Shown here piece after piece: positions 35,889-50,200 of a stretch of 64,000 bases of DNA. The position numbers were made by a program, and so were the translations under genes. The DNA lies in NCBI GenBank assembly GCA_033026295.1, contig CM065171.1:3737957-3801956 (forward strand), read 5' to 3'. Numbering within the stretch: position 1 is the first letter of the stretch; every line of letters starts with the position of its first letter. The notes beneath the pieces were generated by a model that made no database searches, was not told the DNA's origin, and saw only the letters and a list, made by a program, of their open reading frames with translations. The DNA is from Channa striata (Eukaryota > Chordata > Actinopteri > Anabantiformes > Channidae).

Positions 35889-38252
35889 GTCATGGAGATC
35901 AGTGATGTAGCTGTTCTTATTCCACACTCCTCCACTGCCTCTTCTTCACCCTCCACTCCATCAACCCAGGGGGATCTCTCTCAAAGCCAAACCCAGCAGG
36001 CAGTAGAGGAGGATGCAACCCAGAGATGTCAACAGAAACAGGCTCCTGATTCTCTTATCCAAGTCATTGAGAAGCTCAGCAAAATTGTGGAGAAGCGTCC
36101 GCAGCGCCGCTGCACCTTGGCTGGACAGAAAAGAGCAATACAACAGGCCTCATCTGCCGGCGGAGGAAGTGAGGAGGGGACGAGAAGGAGCAGAGGAGGC
36201 TCTCCCTGTAAGACATTTAAGAGGAACTGTAAGGATGAGGAGAGTCTAAAGGATGCAAGATTAGATCTTTCTCCATCTATGTCAGGTGACAATAATAACA
36301 ACAACATCAATTCTATGGTAACCGAGGTAGCCAGTGACACCAGCAGCAGTGACCACAAACAGACCGTGACATGCTATCAGTGTAGCCTTTGCCCATATCT
36401 CTCTCAAACTCTGCCCCTGCTTAAAGAGCACCTGAAACAGCACAATGAGCAGCACAGTGACCTCATCCTCATGTGCTCCAAATGTCACTTTACCTCCAGA
36501 GACCAGGGGCAGCTGGAGGAACATGTTGCAATGCACTTAAGCGACAGAGGTGACGTCAAGCAAAACTCCTCTCTGTCTGATACGTGCAGTGAGGAAAAGG
36601 AAGAAGTTTTAAGGAGGCAGGACTGGGACCAAAACGAGACCGGTGGCACTGTGGAAGCCAGGGTCATCAGAGACTCAGTCGACAGCTCTAAGGAGCTGCC
36701 ACAGAAGAAGAAATGGTATAGCTATGAGGAGTATGGTTTGTACCGCTGCCTGATCTGCAGCTATGTGTGCAGCCAGCAGCGAATGCTTAAGACCCATGCT
36801 TGGAAGCATGCTGGCTTGGTGGACTGCTCTTACCCCATCTTTGAGGATGAAGATGAGCTTTCTGCAAGGAGAGAGCCCCAGGCTACAGCTAATCCTTGTG
36901 GATCCAGAGAGGAAATAGTTGTTCTTTCCCCAGTTCACCAAGACAAAAGCCTACAAAAGCTTCCTGCTGCCTTCAAGCTCCAACTGTGCATGCCAGTGGC
37001 TGTTGACAAAAAACAAGATGTGATGAGTCATCCAGTTTCCAAAGTCAGTGAAAATCCAAAAACCCAGGACGAGAGAAGTGTGTCCCCTGTCAAAGGGTAC
37101 ATGACCTCTGAGGAGCCCCTGGTAGAGGTGCAGGTTATGACAGATGCTGAGACAGAGGTTGAGATTGATAGTCACCATGATAGCACCTGTATCACAGACA
37201 GCTTATTGTCATCAGCTCAGAAAATTATCAACAGCAGTCCTAACAGCGCCGGCCATATCAATGTGATTGTAGAACGCCTTCCTTCAGCTGAGGATACAGT
37301 CATGACTACTAACCCACTGCTTCTTAGCCCAGATGTGGACAGGGACAAGAGCTTACTAGATGCAGAAGAGGAGGAACCGGACCATGTGGGTGCTGGAAAC
37401 AGCGAGTTGATCCTCGGTAGCACTAATGAAAGCCAGCCGTTAGGAGCTGATATTAAGTCCTCGTTCACTTTGAATAGTGCCTCTGCAAGGGATGAGAACA
37501 TTCCCCCAGCTGGTCGCAAGAGGACTCATTCTGAGTCTCTCCGCTTGCACTCACTGGCTGCTGAGGCCCTGGTAGCCATGCCTATGAGAACCCCTGAACT
37601 CCCTACCTCAAGCATGAAGGTGAGCCTAAAGACAGTTACAGCCCGGGCACAGAGCCCGAACATGGGACAGAAACTCATAGAAGTGAACACAGCTGACCAG
37701 AAGGCTTCTGATGTAGGTACAACAGCAGCTCTACTGGACTTGAAGCTTCATAGCAAGGAAAGCAATGAAGATTTGGGGTCCCTAGCCCTCGGCGAGGCAG
37801 ATGAGGAGTGCCCCGCCACTAAAGCTGGCATCAGCCTGTCGCTGCTCACAGTCATTGAAAAGCTGAGAGAGCGTTCGGATCAGAATACTTCTGATGAGGA
37901 TATCCTAAAGGAACTTCAGGACAACGCTCAGTTCCAAAATGGAACTGTGACCAGTGTGGTCACGGGTAATGGAGCAGGGAGCTATATGTGTAGCATCCCA
38001 GATGATGGTGGTCTGGTTGACTACATCCCTGGGAGTGAAAGGCCATACAGGTGCCGCCTCTGTCGCTACAGCAGCGGCAACAAGGGCTACATTAAGCAGC
38101 ATCTACGGGTACATAGGCAGAGGCAGCCTTATCAGTGTCCCATATGTGAACACATAGCTTCAGACAGCAAGGACCTGGAGAGTCATATGATCCACCACTG
38201 CAAGACCAGGATGTACCAGTGCAAGCAGTGCCAAGCTGCCTTTCATTACAAG
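35889..38252 (+). CDS. znf507: znf507 coding exon 1 (large exon)
   Basis: The acceptor AG ends at 35,888 and the first ATG is at 35,892, giving MEISDVAVLIPHS, which fits the vertebrate ZNF507 start. An in-frame ATG at 35,874 lies inside the intron end and is not used. The exon carries residues 1-787: a Ser/Gln-rich start, the LIQVIEKLSKIVE block, fingers 1-3 (first cysteines at about 164, 195 and 286), a long acidic Ser-rich linker including SESLRLHSLAAEALVAMPMR, and fingers 4-5 (from about 721 and 749). Finger 6 is split: its cysteines (777, 780) are here and its histidines are in the next exon. The donor is ACAAG|GTGAGG, phase 0. Confidence 0.96.
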
Positions 38253-41200
38253 GTGAGGAGATGTCAGTGTTGACAGTATTTGAATTTGGTTTTTTGTTTT
38301 GCGTAATCTAGCAGTCAAAAGGGTTGTAATGTTTGGAAAACCATTCAGGCATTGTGTGTTGTAGGCTGCTGGTATGATTTCATTCAACCCTCTGGCCTTG
38401 TTCAAAATGACTATTCACTTAGTTTAAGTTTAATGTTTTTTGCTGCTTCAGATTCATGATGTTATTAATTAACATCAGTCGTTTGGCATTTAGTTGTTTG
38501 GCAGACGCTTTTATCCAAAGCGACCAATGGAAATTTTCTATGTTCTCAGTGCTACTGGTTTTTCTCATATTGTTGATAGGACAGTCTGACATATGTAAAT
38601 GATTAACAACAACAATAATTATTAGCATATTATTTTTGTGCAGGGAAGGCAAAGTAGACAAATCTCCCACTAAGTGTGCTCATGGCCAAAGTCTTTGCAT
38701 TCCCAAAATGCTAAAAAAAAATACATATTTTTCCACTTTTGCAAACTAGTTTTTTTATTTATTTGCATCATTCCAGGCCATGAAAAGCAAAATTTCATTC
38801 AAATTCAGAATTTTACCCTTTAACCCTCTGGCCTCAATGCTGGCCATTTTTGGCCTTTACTTTACTTTACTTTTTTTTTTCATTTTAGCTGTTAATGCAA
38901 ATGGAATAAACTTCTCAAGGGTCTGATTTTTTTAATTTTAAACTTACAATTTACATCATATTGTAGCACTTGGCTCCATCGTGGCGACTTTAGCCCAATT
39001 GAAACCCATGAAAGCTACAGTTTTTAATTTCTTGTTAGTTACAGAATGAAATCATACAATTTGGTAAAATGGCTTTAATTTCAAACTAAACACTTGAAAT
39101 TTGAAATTTTTAGTGTTTTCTACCAAATTATATCATTTATCCATTTTGTTTAGCCAAGGGAAATTGTGGCCGTGGGTGAAATTCCAGCACAAATATGTAT
39201 TTGCAACATTTGAATGAATTAATTGATGATGTATGATAAATTGCATTACATTTCTGTTGATGCAGGTTATTACGCTTTGAGCTTCCCAGGAAAACTTGCT
39301 TTGATGCAAAAACAAATATTAAACGTTAAAAATCAAATCACAGGACATTTTGCAGAGCTGAAAGATGCAGCTGCAGTGGAAACAAAAACAATCTCTGGCA
39401 CTCAGGTTTTGTACGCACACACTAAAATATTTCAGTTACTTCACAAACAGAAGAACTCATTTTTAACAATTGTTTCAAAAAGATAAAAATCCACATAATG
39501 ATCCAAAAGAAATGTTTTAGCTAAAACTATAAGAAACTGGTGCAGACAGCTACATGAACTCCGCAGGAATGTGCCACAAACTGCTCATTTTCTCATCATG
39601 AACAGTGTGCATGACTCATTGCTGCTCTTAATTTTTCTTTTATCACCATTGCATCATTGTATAAAAATTCTCGCACTACAGGCCTATTACTGAGATTCTC
39701 ATACAGGCTTCCAAGTGCTCCCTTTGCACACTGTTCCCAAGGTCTGTTTTCACCCACTGAATGTGAAGATTTGTCGTTGTTTAGTTAATACTTTAAAACT
39801 TTGTGTTCAACCTACGAGGTCATTTAATTGGAACATATTTATCTTATAGAACCCAGGCTTTTTTTTAGGTTCTTTAACTAGAAGAGAAAGATTAAATAAA
39901 GTAACCTAGACCAGTTAGTTACTCTGCCATTTGCCAACAGAATGTTTTACTTTTGCTGCCCCGAGTGAGAATCGGACTTTGAGACATATGATATACACTC
40001 CCTGGCCATTTTATTAGGTACACCTGTACATTCTAATGCAATCCAATACAGCAGCTCTGCGATGAATTCTGATTTTACAAAGTTCTAATTTGACAGTTTT
40101 TAAGTTGGAACTCGAACAAACATATTTGTTTATGACTGAGGTCAAAGTGTTTAGTGGAGTGGTACCGGAGGGCATTATAAGAAGAGATGGTTCTAATTTT
40201 TTGGCCACCATGTTTAAAATGAAGGGTGGATTGTATTAGAATGTACAGGTGTACCTAATAAAGTGGCCAGTGAGTGTAAATGAATGCTTTTAGATTCTAA
40301 TACTTTACATTAGTGCATAAGAAATTGTTGCTGTTCTCATTTTTCTTCCTGTTGTCATTTTTAATTCTTCATATTTTTGTTATTGTTGGAACTTTGTTTT
40401 AAATGGCTTGTGATATTTTATAGACAATATAACATGGCCAAATGAATTATCATCAAGACACATCCACGCTCACTCGCTTTATCCACACCTGTACAATCTA
40501 GTGTAAACCAACACAGCAGATATGCTATGAATTTTACTTTTAAGGTGTCATGATTTCTCACTTGAAACAGTCAGAAGTGGAGTGCATGATAAAAAGAGAT
40601 GTGTATAATATTTTGGCCACCCTGTTTAAAATGAATGAGGTGGCTGAAACATCAGAACTATTTCATAATATAATTCACTCCATTACGAGTCCACTAACTA
40701 CTCTGTCACCTTTCAACTTGAAAATTGAAATAATAACATTTTAAAAGTATAATTCATGGCAGAGCTGCTGTATTGGATTGCATTAGATTGTGCAGATGTA
40801 CCTAATAAAGTATCCAGTAATTGTATATACACCACCAATTCTTAGTTTTGTAATAAAGCTGTAATATGCAGACAGGGAATCATAAAGAGATATCCAGCAG
40901 CTTAACAATTCCAGCCAGTTCAGCCAGATGAGCTCAGGTCTATGCTGTATGAATTAACTGTGTGAAATTATAGAGCTTGTTAGTAACAGATGAAAGGGTC
41001 TTGGTGCAGTGCAGCAGTGGAGATTTACCTTAGTTTGATAATACAGGCACAGGGAACAAAATAATTCCACCGCTGTCCTGGTGCTCCAGTGCTAATCCGC
41101 TGAGGAGATCATTACTTCATCACATCATTTAACTAAATGTGGTGAATAGCACTTTTAATTATGAAGAATGAAGGCCGACCAAATGTTATTTCTGCTCTGT

Positions 41201-44200
41201 GACTGCCATAAGAGAATTAAATGCGAATCACTTGAGGATCACAGGCGGTTTAGAATGTCAGCATATACGTTCTCATTTCGTCGTGTAGAAATCTTACTGG
41301 TCGTGTGTGCTTTCCTTGTAGAGTCAGTTGAGAAATCATGAAAGGGAGCACCATAGCTTAAGCAGTGACATAGAAGCCCTCGCACCGGCCACTGTGCAGG
41401 ATGCTGTGGAGGTAACTGATGAAGGTAAGAACTCTTATGACCTTTTTTTTATGTTTTAGCATAGATTGTTGCGAGATGTTTTAATTACTTGCCTTGTCTA
41501 TCTGTGGAGATTTACAGTCATCCATGCAATATGGCTGTCCCGAACATGCTGTTCAATTGCAACTGGAAGATTTTATCTGTCACCAGAAAAGGCTTTTTCA
41601 GTTTAAACCTGGGATGAGTCACCAGGATTTTAAACTCTGCGTAGTCCGTAACTCATTGACGCCGGGTTTAGTATTTTCAAAAACTGTAATGCAACAATTT
41701 GCCAACTCTCCAAGTTTGCACTCACTCTGGATTTTACATTGATTAAAATAAGGGTTAATCTATACTTGCTGTTATCATAAGTGTACACACATATAGTGAC
41801 CGTGTCCTGTGCGTCATTGTTCATATGCTCCCTTGTATAGCTTGTGCATGTCTGGAGGATTTAAAAAGTCTGAAGGAATCATCTCTGTCTGATAGCAGCA
41901 TTTCTTCCAAATAAACTTCTTTTTGAACAACATAAACCAACGCCATAGCAAAATTTAGGTCAATGTTGAGGTTATGGCAGAAAAAAACAGCAACAACATC
42001 ATAGCAGGTATGTAGATGTAGGTTGTTGCGGAGAGCCTCAAACTATTGGGATTGTCACATTAATACCAACTTAATGCGCGGTGTTGTTTTGTTAGTTTCC
42101 CTCCCCTTACCTTAAAATTGAACTTAAGGGGATAAAAACCCCAAACCTAACATAATATAATGCACTTTAGCAAGTAAAAGGATTCTTTTATCGTCAGAAG
42201 TCACAATGTTATTTATACTTTGACTAATTTTGTGAATAAAGTGTATCAAATGTAAAAAGAAAAAATATAATAAATTAACAAACATTTTATTAGTAAAAAA
42301 TGTTTGCATCCAACTTAAAAACATCATTAAAAATTTACTTTTAACTTTAGTTATTATTTAAATAAATCAAATTGTCCACATCATCATACAGACGTATAAG
42401 CCAACATAGGCGAACAACATAGGTCTTTGGCACCAACTAATAGGCTTTATTCAGAAAACGACCCAAGATAAGATTTCATAAATGCATGGCACAACACTGA
42501 TCCTCAAAGCAAGACTTCAAAAGTCAGTTTACCTTGGAATGACAAGGGTCACTACTTTGAAGACAGCAATGTCCACACTCTGGACAGAGAAGACAGATGG
42601 TTAACGTCAAATTGGACCGACCCCTCTTGAAACTGAGTCCTCTAAGGTCCAGCTTATTACTTATTTGCAGTTCAGTTCTGTCATCTCTCCAGAGCAGTTT
42701 AGCCGTTCATACGATGACCAGGTGGGACAGAAACTCACAGGCTGATTAACTTCACAGTTCAAACCCGATGATGAGAGGGGAAACGTCTTCAATAATCCAG
42801 TTCTCCTTGAACAGCACCTTTGGGGTAACCTTCCTCAGAGGGTTTTGTAACTCCCCCAGTTTCTCTGTTGTGGCATATAAATTGTTTAGTGTAATATTTG
42901 TGTCAGTGTTGCTTTCAGAAAGATGCATAACTCTTCGATTGTTTTGTCCTCAGCTATAGAATGTGGTCTTCAGAAGATGTATAAGTGTGATGTGTGCGAC
43001 TACACCAGCGCTACATATGTTGGCGTGAGGAACCACCGGCGCATTCATAACTCTGACAAGCCCTATCGGTGAGTTCTCATCCAAAGGTCCTGAATGATGT
43101 CCTGAAATAATTGTTTTACCAGAAACTTGATTAAAGAAAAGTGCATATTCATACATATAGTAATACATCAATGTGCTTTTAACAGTATTTACTGTTGCTG
43201 AACAATACTCAACTTGATACAATTATTTCGTATGTGGGGTGATTAGGATGCTTTAAAGCTGCTCGGGCCATTTTGAGGTAGGTTTCTGATGTATCTACTA
43301 TGAGGTCTACCTACAGAGAAGGAACCACTATAAAAACCTTTTGACTTTTAAACTCTTTTAAAATCTGCCTTTAAAGTCAAACTCAGATACATTTTATAGA
43401 GGTTCTAGCCCTCTTTCATATCTAGCAGAGTAAATAAAGAGGAATAACGATGCACAGTTGAGCAGACTGTGGGGTTCACATGAAAAGCCATTGGTGCCAT
43501 CCACAACAGTTTAGCCTAAGCTGATACAATATAGATATGAGGCTGGCTCAGGGTGATGGGTATTGCTGCTTGGGTGGAGTTAGGAAGGTAAAACATGTTA
43601 GGTGAGGTCAAAGAACTGTAGCTTATCATGGGGCTCATCAGGCCTGATACACACTGTGAAGCCTGGTGATATGTCAAAACATTACTTAATATGAATACTG
43701 GGCTTAATCAACTACATTTAAGTAATCTGTGACTTACGCTTTAAATCTAACCTTGTAAATTACTGAGGAACCATGTAAAAAGTACGTGAACGTAATAAAG
43801 GCAGCTGCAACATGGAAAAAATGTTTCCTTCTGGGATGAATAGTTATTTAATTCTTCTTCTCTTTAATCACTGATTAATTATAAATTATTTAAGAATTGG
43901 GTAAATGTGTGTAAACTGTCTTTGCTCTAATATTTAATAGTTGCATATCTCTTTTCTGTCAGCTTTGCAAATGTGTTAATTATGTGGCACACATTACCAT
44001 ATTAAATTTACATCCTTTATTACCAAGGTTGTTCCTTTCTGTTGAAAGTGAACACATCTTTTCTGTTGTACCACTGATCCTGTCCTGTGTGCAAGTGTTC
44101 GCAGTCAGTCCATATTACATTTTCAGCTTCTAGCTCCTTTTTCAGGAAGGGGTCAAGTCAAATCCTGAGACCATGAGGCTAGCTTTTTGTTTGTGCTGCA

Positions 44201-47200
44201 GTTCAAATGCAAGCGCCTTCACTTTGAGAAAGGTCCATTAGATGGCAGTACATGCCCGAGAATGCTCAGCACAACAACCTCATAGAGCAGATACAGTCAC
44301 ACTTCTCACACGGTGCCCTCACAGTGCCTCTCTCCCACACTCCGCGTTAACACTCAGCCTTTGTGTTAACACAAAGCTGCTGTAAGATGTTAGCAGATCT
44401 TTGTGTGGCAGCACGCTGTCACCTGGTCTTAAATGTGCATATAAAAATATACATTATAAACTCCTAACAGGATTTTTTTTTCTTGAAATGGTCAGGCAGA
44501 ATTTAAATAATGCTTCCAGCCGGGATGGTCAACCATCTTTTTAGCCATGGCAACAGAAAATACTGGATCATCCACCAAGTACATTTAAATGACAGAAAAC
44601 GATTTAAACTTGAGCAACATGGCTGAAAGACATGATGTACTTCAGCTGAATGTGGATGTTGTTGTGCCAACATCCTTGTGCTTTGAGGCGTTGTTGACAT
44701 GTGAATATGCTCTGTGTTTTACACTTTAAGTGTGTGAATACTATTTGCAAACTGTCATGTAGGCCTGTATATTTACAGCGTAGTAGCAATGCAGCACTAC
44801 AGTGGGATCTGTAGGTGTTAGCGCCATATTACATTTTCTCTTCTCTAGCATCCTGGATTAGAAATGAAACATAGGTTTTGGTTGCTGGATTAGAATTGTA
44901 AATGGAAGTCCAGGAGGATAATGACTACAGTTCTGCTCTGTTTAAATGTGGACACAAACACCCTCAAATTAAAGTTGAAAGGCCGCACTTCACCCTTTTT
45001 AATTCATTGTTTCGTCTCTGATCTGCTCTGCTGGAGTACAGAGTCAACATGACAGAAAAATGTGTCCCTGTCCAACTACTTACAGACTGTACTGCAAGTA
45101 TTTGACACATTGTGCTACATGTACAACCTCTCTACTCTATGATGTATGATGTGTCACCAAATTGAGCTGCAGTTTTTCAAATTCCGAGGGGTATCCGCCG
45201 TTCCTCTGCACTGTGCCTTCACTACTGCATTCAAATGTTTCTGTTCCTTTTTCAGACAGTGTTAGCAAAAGAAGTGTTTTCCAAATACCGTACTTACTTC
45301 TAACATCCTCAACATTTACCATTTGACATTTACTTTAGCGGTAGGTGGGGATTTCTGAGTAGTTATCCAAGGGGTTCCCATTATTTAGCAGATCAGCACA
45401 AAGGTTTTAAGTAATGGCTTTACCAGCCTGCCTGTACATTGTGATTACTGGGATTCCCAGCTGAGTTATTAGTAAGGCTTTGCTTGTGTTTTATGCTTTA
45501 AGTGAACGTGTAATTGGTAAAAGGACAATCATAAAGTCCTTACAGGTTGCCTGGTAACAGCTGTAGTCAAGAACAGTGACCCTTCATGAAGAATGGTTCC
45601 TGTGGTGCACCTAGATTCTAAAAACTTAGACATAAAATTTTTACAACAAAGAAAAAAACAAAACCCTCTCAAAAAAGGTTCAGACCTGAACTTCTCCACT
45701 ATTTTAAACTGTAAACACAAATAATAAAACTGTCTTTTTTTTTTAACCAAAATACTAATAAATAAGAAAATCAGCATTGAATTCTGAAATGTTTGGCACA
45801 CTTGTGGTAGTGACATTTACTGTAGATGCTATATTATGTAAGTTTACCTAAAGGATTCATTTGAACAGGACTGAGCGATTTAAGTAAAAATGGGAAAAAA
45901 AGACCCGCTTATTTTGTTCGATGGACGTATGTGTTGTTTGACCCATTTAAAGTGGGTTGAAGCATGCGCACAGAAAAGTCATTAAGGGGGAAAACCTCAT
46001 GCCACTAATCCAGTGAGACCTATTTGCCATGGAAAAAATGTTAAGTGCAGCAGTCATTCAGTCTTGAAAATGGCTTAATAAATAAGGCAGTTTGAGGGAC
46101 TTTAAAGGACCACCATTGTTTCAGTGTGTTTTTTATTCCACCTCAATTATTCCAGTTAAGTTGAACTCTGGTTTATTTTTCCCCTTGATGCACTTCATTG
46201 AGGCAGGTCTGAACATAGCAGTCACACTTAAGTCGCACCAGGACCCTTCACTGGATGCTGTCTCGGTCCAGTCACAAACAAATTCTGCAGCTTTTTCTAT
46301 TTTTATGGTAAAAATGTGATCCGACATCCACCCAAAGCTTGTATTCTTCACAAAGTGTTAAGCCGTGTTCTTTTAGTTGACTAGGACAGAACCGGGCCTT
46401 TCCCCTGTATTTAAAGCATTGCAGGTGTGTATAGCAAAGAGTATACCGAACAACTCTATGCTGTCTTGGAGAATTCAGCATAAATTTATTAGGAAAGTAA
46501 ATTCTGCAACCCTCTTTTAAATCTCAAAACACACTTTTATTGCACTGGCTTTATTAACTAACTCTACTTTTATATTTGTGGGTGTATGGAATATTAAATA
46601 CATACGGGTTGTATAGCACTTTTACTGTGTAATAAAGAGTGCTGCATAAATAAAGTGATTTGATTAAAGTGCTTATTATATCACTGCTTGCCAACACATA
46701 AGCAACATGGTAATAAAAAAAGAACAGTTAATAAACAGAGCAGCACTGATTTGAAACTGTATTGTGTACAGATGCTGCACGTTATGTTGATGTGACCCAT
46801 TCTTTAAAGATTTAAGATTTAACAAGAAGTGTTTGACAATGAAGAAGTTTTGCTGTTTCTTATGTTGTTAGCCTGATATTTAAGGCGACAGTTGTTTACT
46901 TTTTTCTCAAATAAATGAAACATATCTAGAAATTAGCAAGACAATCCCCGATTTTCCAAAGACGCAATAAATCAACCAAAAAAGTATGACGCAAAAAGTG
47001 TGATTTGGACCAGTATTTTGAAAACTCTTTCTTCCCAAAGTCTGACCAACATGCATTAAAAGGCAAAATTTACAAAACTTTACATGTTTTATACTGATAT
47101 TATAATATTCTGTTTTCTTCTTTATAGATGTAACATACATTTTTTAGACTCTACCGAATCTATGGTAATAAGGCTATAATAAAGAATAAGGCGAAACGTT

Positions 47201-50200
47201 TTCCTTTTTGCAGAAATTGTTTTTGTCTTTAGTCGTTCTAATCTCCTATTTAATATTCTAGCCCCAGCAAACCTCATTTTATAAAGTGCAACTCTTTGTT
47301 TAGTTTTCTGTTTTATTTTAATGCCGTTCAAATGGCCGTGAGTTGGGCGTTGTCTCTGTCTGCAGACCTTGTGTTTTGTCTTTGAGCAACTAAATAGCCC
47401 GTTTCATCCAACCGCAACATCCAAAGTGCAACAAAGTGGAAAATGTTGTGATTTATTCTTTTCCCTAAACTAGCAATTCCCTCCCTGTTTTGCTGTAAAT
47501 CCCCTATTTCCCTTTAGGCTACAAGTGTAAAGAATGCAGGAAGATGACCTCAGAAGGCATATGGTTCAACTAGCTGCTCAGTCCCTATGTTTACTCTGCT
47601 CTGCTTCCCTCTTTCCTTGTCTGCCAGGTGTTGTAGTTGCGATTTTGCCACCACCAACATGAACAGTTTGAAGAGCCACATGAGGAGGCACCCTCAGGAG
47701 CATCAGGCCGTGCAGCTACTGGAGCAGTACAGGTGAGAAACCTTAAACGCACATCCAGCACTGAGAGAGGTGATAAGAATGAGCACCGGACCTGCAAAGT
47801 GACAATGACGCACTTGTACCTGGCAAAAGAAGGTGGACGTAATCTGAGTCCGTGTGGACTAAACGTGGGGCCAGCCGCCTGCACATTGGACAAATAGGCT
47901 CCTGATTACAAGGTCAGCGGCTGGTGTGTGAATCAAATGAAATGGAGTGAATACTCTGCTAAATATCCTCAAACCTGAGAGGGACACTGATTGCTGATTT
48001 CCACTTCACTCACTACTTGCGCTGTAGTGTATCAGCGTCTGTAAGCACCAGGACCTGTACACCCATGTTTCCCAACAGTACAAACGGTGGAGACCGTGTC
48101 TTTCTTTATCCTGTAAAGGGACTTTCAGGTTATTTAGTATAGCACTTTCCTGAAGTATGGGGACTTGAGAGACTTTAAAAGGTGGGTCAGAATAGAAGCA
48201 GCAGAGATAGGATGAGATAATCTGACTTTGAAATCACTTCCAAATCTGCAGACAACTATTTTAACCTTTGAGTTCAAGTCCGTTGTGTGTTGGCTGACTT
48301 TTTACAGATGGAGTAAGCATGAAGTCATGTCGACTCATAATTCATTCGCTGGACAGTCTGAGTGACTTTGAGGGGCAACTCGTGTGTGTCTGCACTCTGT
48401 AGACGGCATTTGGGTCACCGATGCCCTTGAGAACCAAGCTCAGGGGACCTACACTGGACTGTAGTAATTTGTCGTAGTGGCCAAACTGTACCTCCAAAGA
48501 TCTGTGTGAACCTTATGTCAACTTGCCTAGCAACCACAGAGACTTGTTTTAAAAGGAGAACCATACAGCCATGAAATAATTTTTAGCAGTAAAGTGCTGA
48601 TTTGGAGAGCAGTATATTGAGTTAATACTATTTATTAAATTTGTATTTATTTATTTTTTTCTGGAGTTACAACAGTAATGGTAGATGTCACAGTTTTTTT
48701 GGGAAAGATGCAAGTGAGTTCACTTTGCTAGTCAACAAGCTCTATTTTTTTCACACATTTTACTTTTCATTAGATTTTTAGCTCTTTGAAACATTTATGG
48801 TTTATTGGACAATCTTAATGCCACAGTTAAGCTCATCACACAACTGATTTTCTTTGTCCCTGCCAACCCACAGTACCCTGTTAGCTCCTTAAAGACAGTT
48901 TATGCATTTGGAAAATAATATAGCAGCATCACACACGGGCCATCTCAATATTTTTGCATATCAGCACTTGGCTGAAATGTATATATTCCTTTTACCTTTT
49001 TACATCAAATGGGAAATTATAAAAAGATTTCTTTCACTAAGCTTTTAAATACCTGACACGATCCATAATTCCTTTAATTCTGACAAGTGAGTTTACCAGT
49101 GTGCTGTAAAATCCTATTTGTCTCTGTTTTTCAAGCTCAGTGTCCGTCGTGGAGTGTTGAGTCAGGATGATTCCTCTTGGTAGAAGGTATCTGAAGGATT
49201 AGTAGAAATTCAGGTTGCATATTAAATCAACTTCGACTTGATCCGCTCTCACTGTGTTGTTCAAATTCGCCCCTATTGCACGTTTTATTAAATTTTTCTT
49301 CCACTGTTTTCCAGGTGCTCTCTGTGTGGCTACGTGTGCAGTCATCCTCCGTCACTCAAATCCCACATGTGGAAGCACGCCGGAGACCAGAACTACAACT
49401 ACGAGCAAGTTAACAAAGCCATTAACGAGGCCATCTCCCAGAGCAGCCGGTAAACACGAGGAGTGTTTGTACACTGATTGTCTTTTTAGGATCCATTTCT
49501 CTATTGAATCATACCGTTCTTCACTTTCTGCACCCTTTGAGTTCTAGATTTTATTCTAATGCATAACTTGCAACGTTACCCAATAGTTTAACCTAGAATA
49601 CCCAAAATCCTCATATTTACAAAAGTATTTCCACCCTAATTCAGCGTTGTGTAGTGTTGTGTTGTGTGTCTGTACAAGCTTGTCACTGCATTTGGCAAGT
49701 TTTCCTATTCATCCACAGGAGCTGCAGCTGGTGAAATGCTGCCAACGCTTTGGTGCTGATTGTTAACAGAAATGCAGTTGTATTTTTCTGCAAAAGGTTG
49801 CTAAAACTAATGTACAGCATACAGTTAATGGTTGAATTTATAGCTCTACATATGCATAAACAAAGTGTCTACAGATGCACTGCCGTACTAGCCATTAGCA
49901 TTTGCTCTAGGGAGACTGCCGTTGACTTTTTGTCTTCAAAATAATAGATAAGAATGTGAGAACTACCCCCAGGCACTGATATCCACCAACAAGCTAATAA
50001 ACACTTCTGTCCCATCATTTTGAAGTCAGAAAGTCGCCGAATGTTTTTATTTTGAGATATTCAAGCACGGCATATTGGCTGCTGTGGTAATGTTAGGCCA
50101 ACTCAGTTTCCCAAAGTTTACAGAGCACCAAATTATTAGGTCTCTAAAGGTTTGCCACTCACATCTTCAGAAGATAAAGGTGCGTTTTTCAGTATGCCTG

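Larger units (their letters stand above)
38253..41321 (+). other. znf507: znf507 intron with two MITE copies
   Basis: A GT-AG intron of 3,069 bases. It contains a SINE-like motif near 38,478-38,535, a complete TA-flanked MITE at 39,994-40,278 and a diverged longer relative at about 40,480-40,827. A frame at 39,223-39,486 is not protein-like. Confidence 0.85.

Noticed and set aside
35874..35891. Upstream in-frame ATG as the znf507 start
   Set aside because: It lies before the intron acceptor AG at 35,888, so it is intronic; the ATG at 35,892 fits the family start.
47637..47897. 86-codon frame overlapping znf507 exon 4
   Set aside because: It is a different frame from the zinc finger and passes through the splice donor into the intron.
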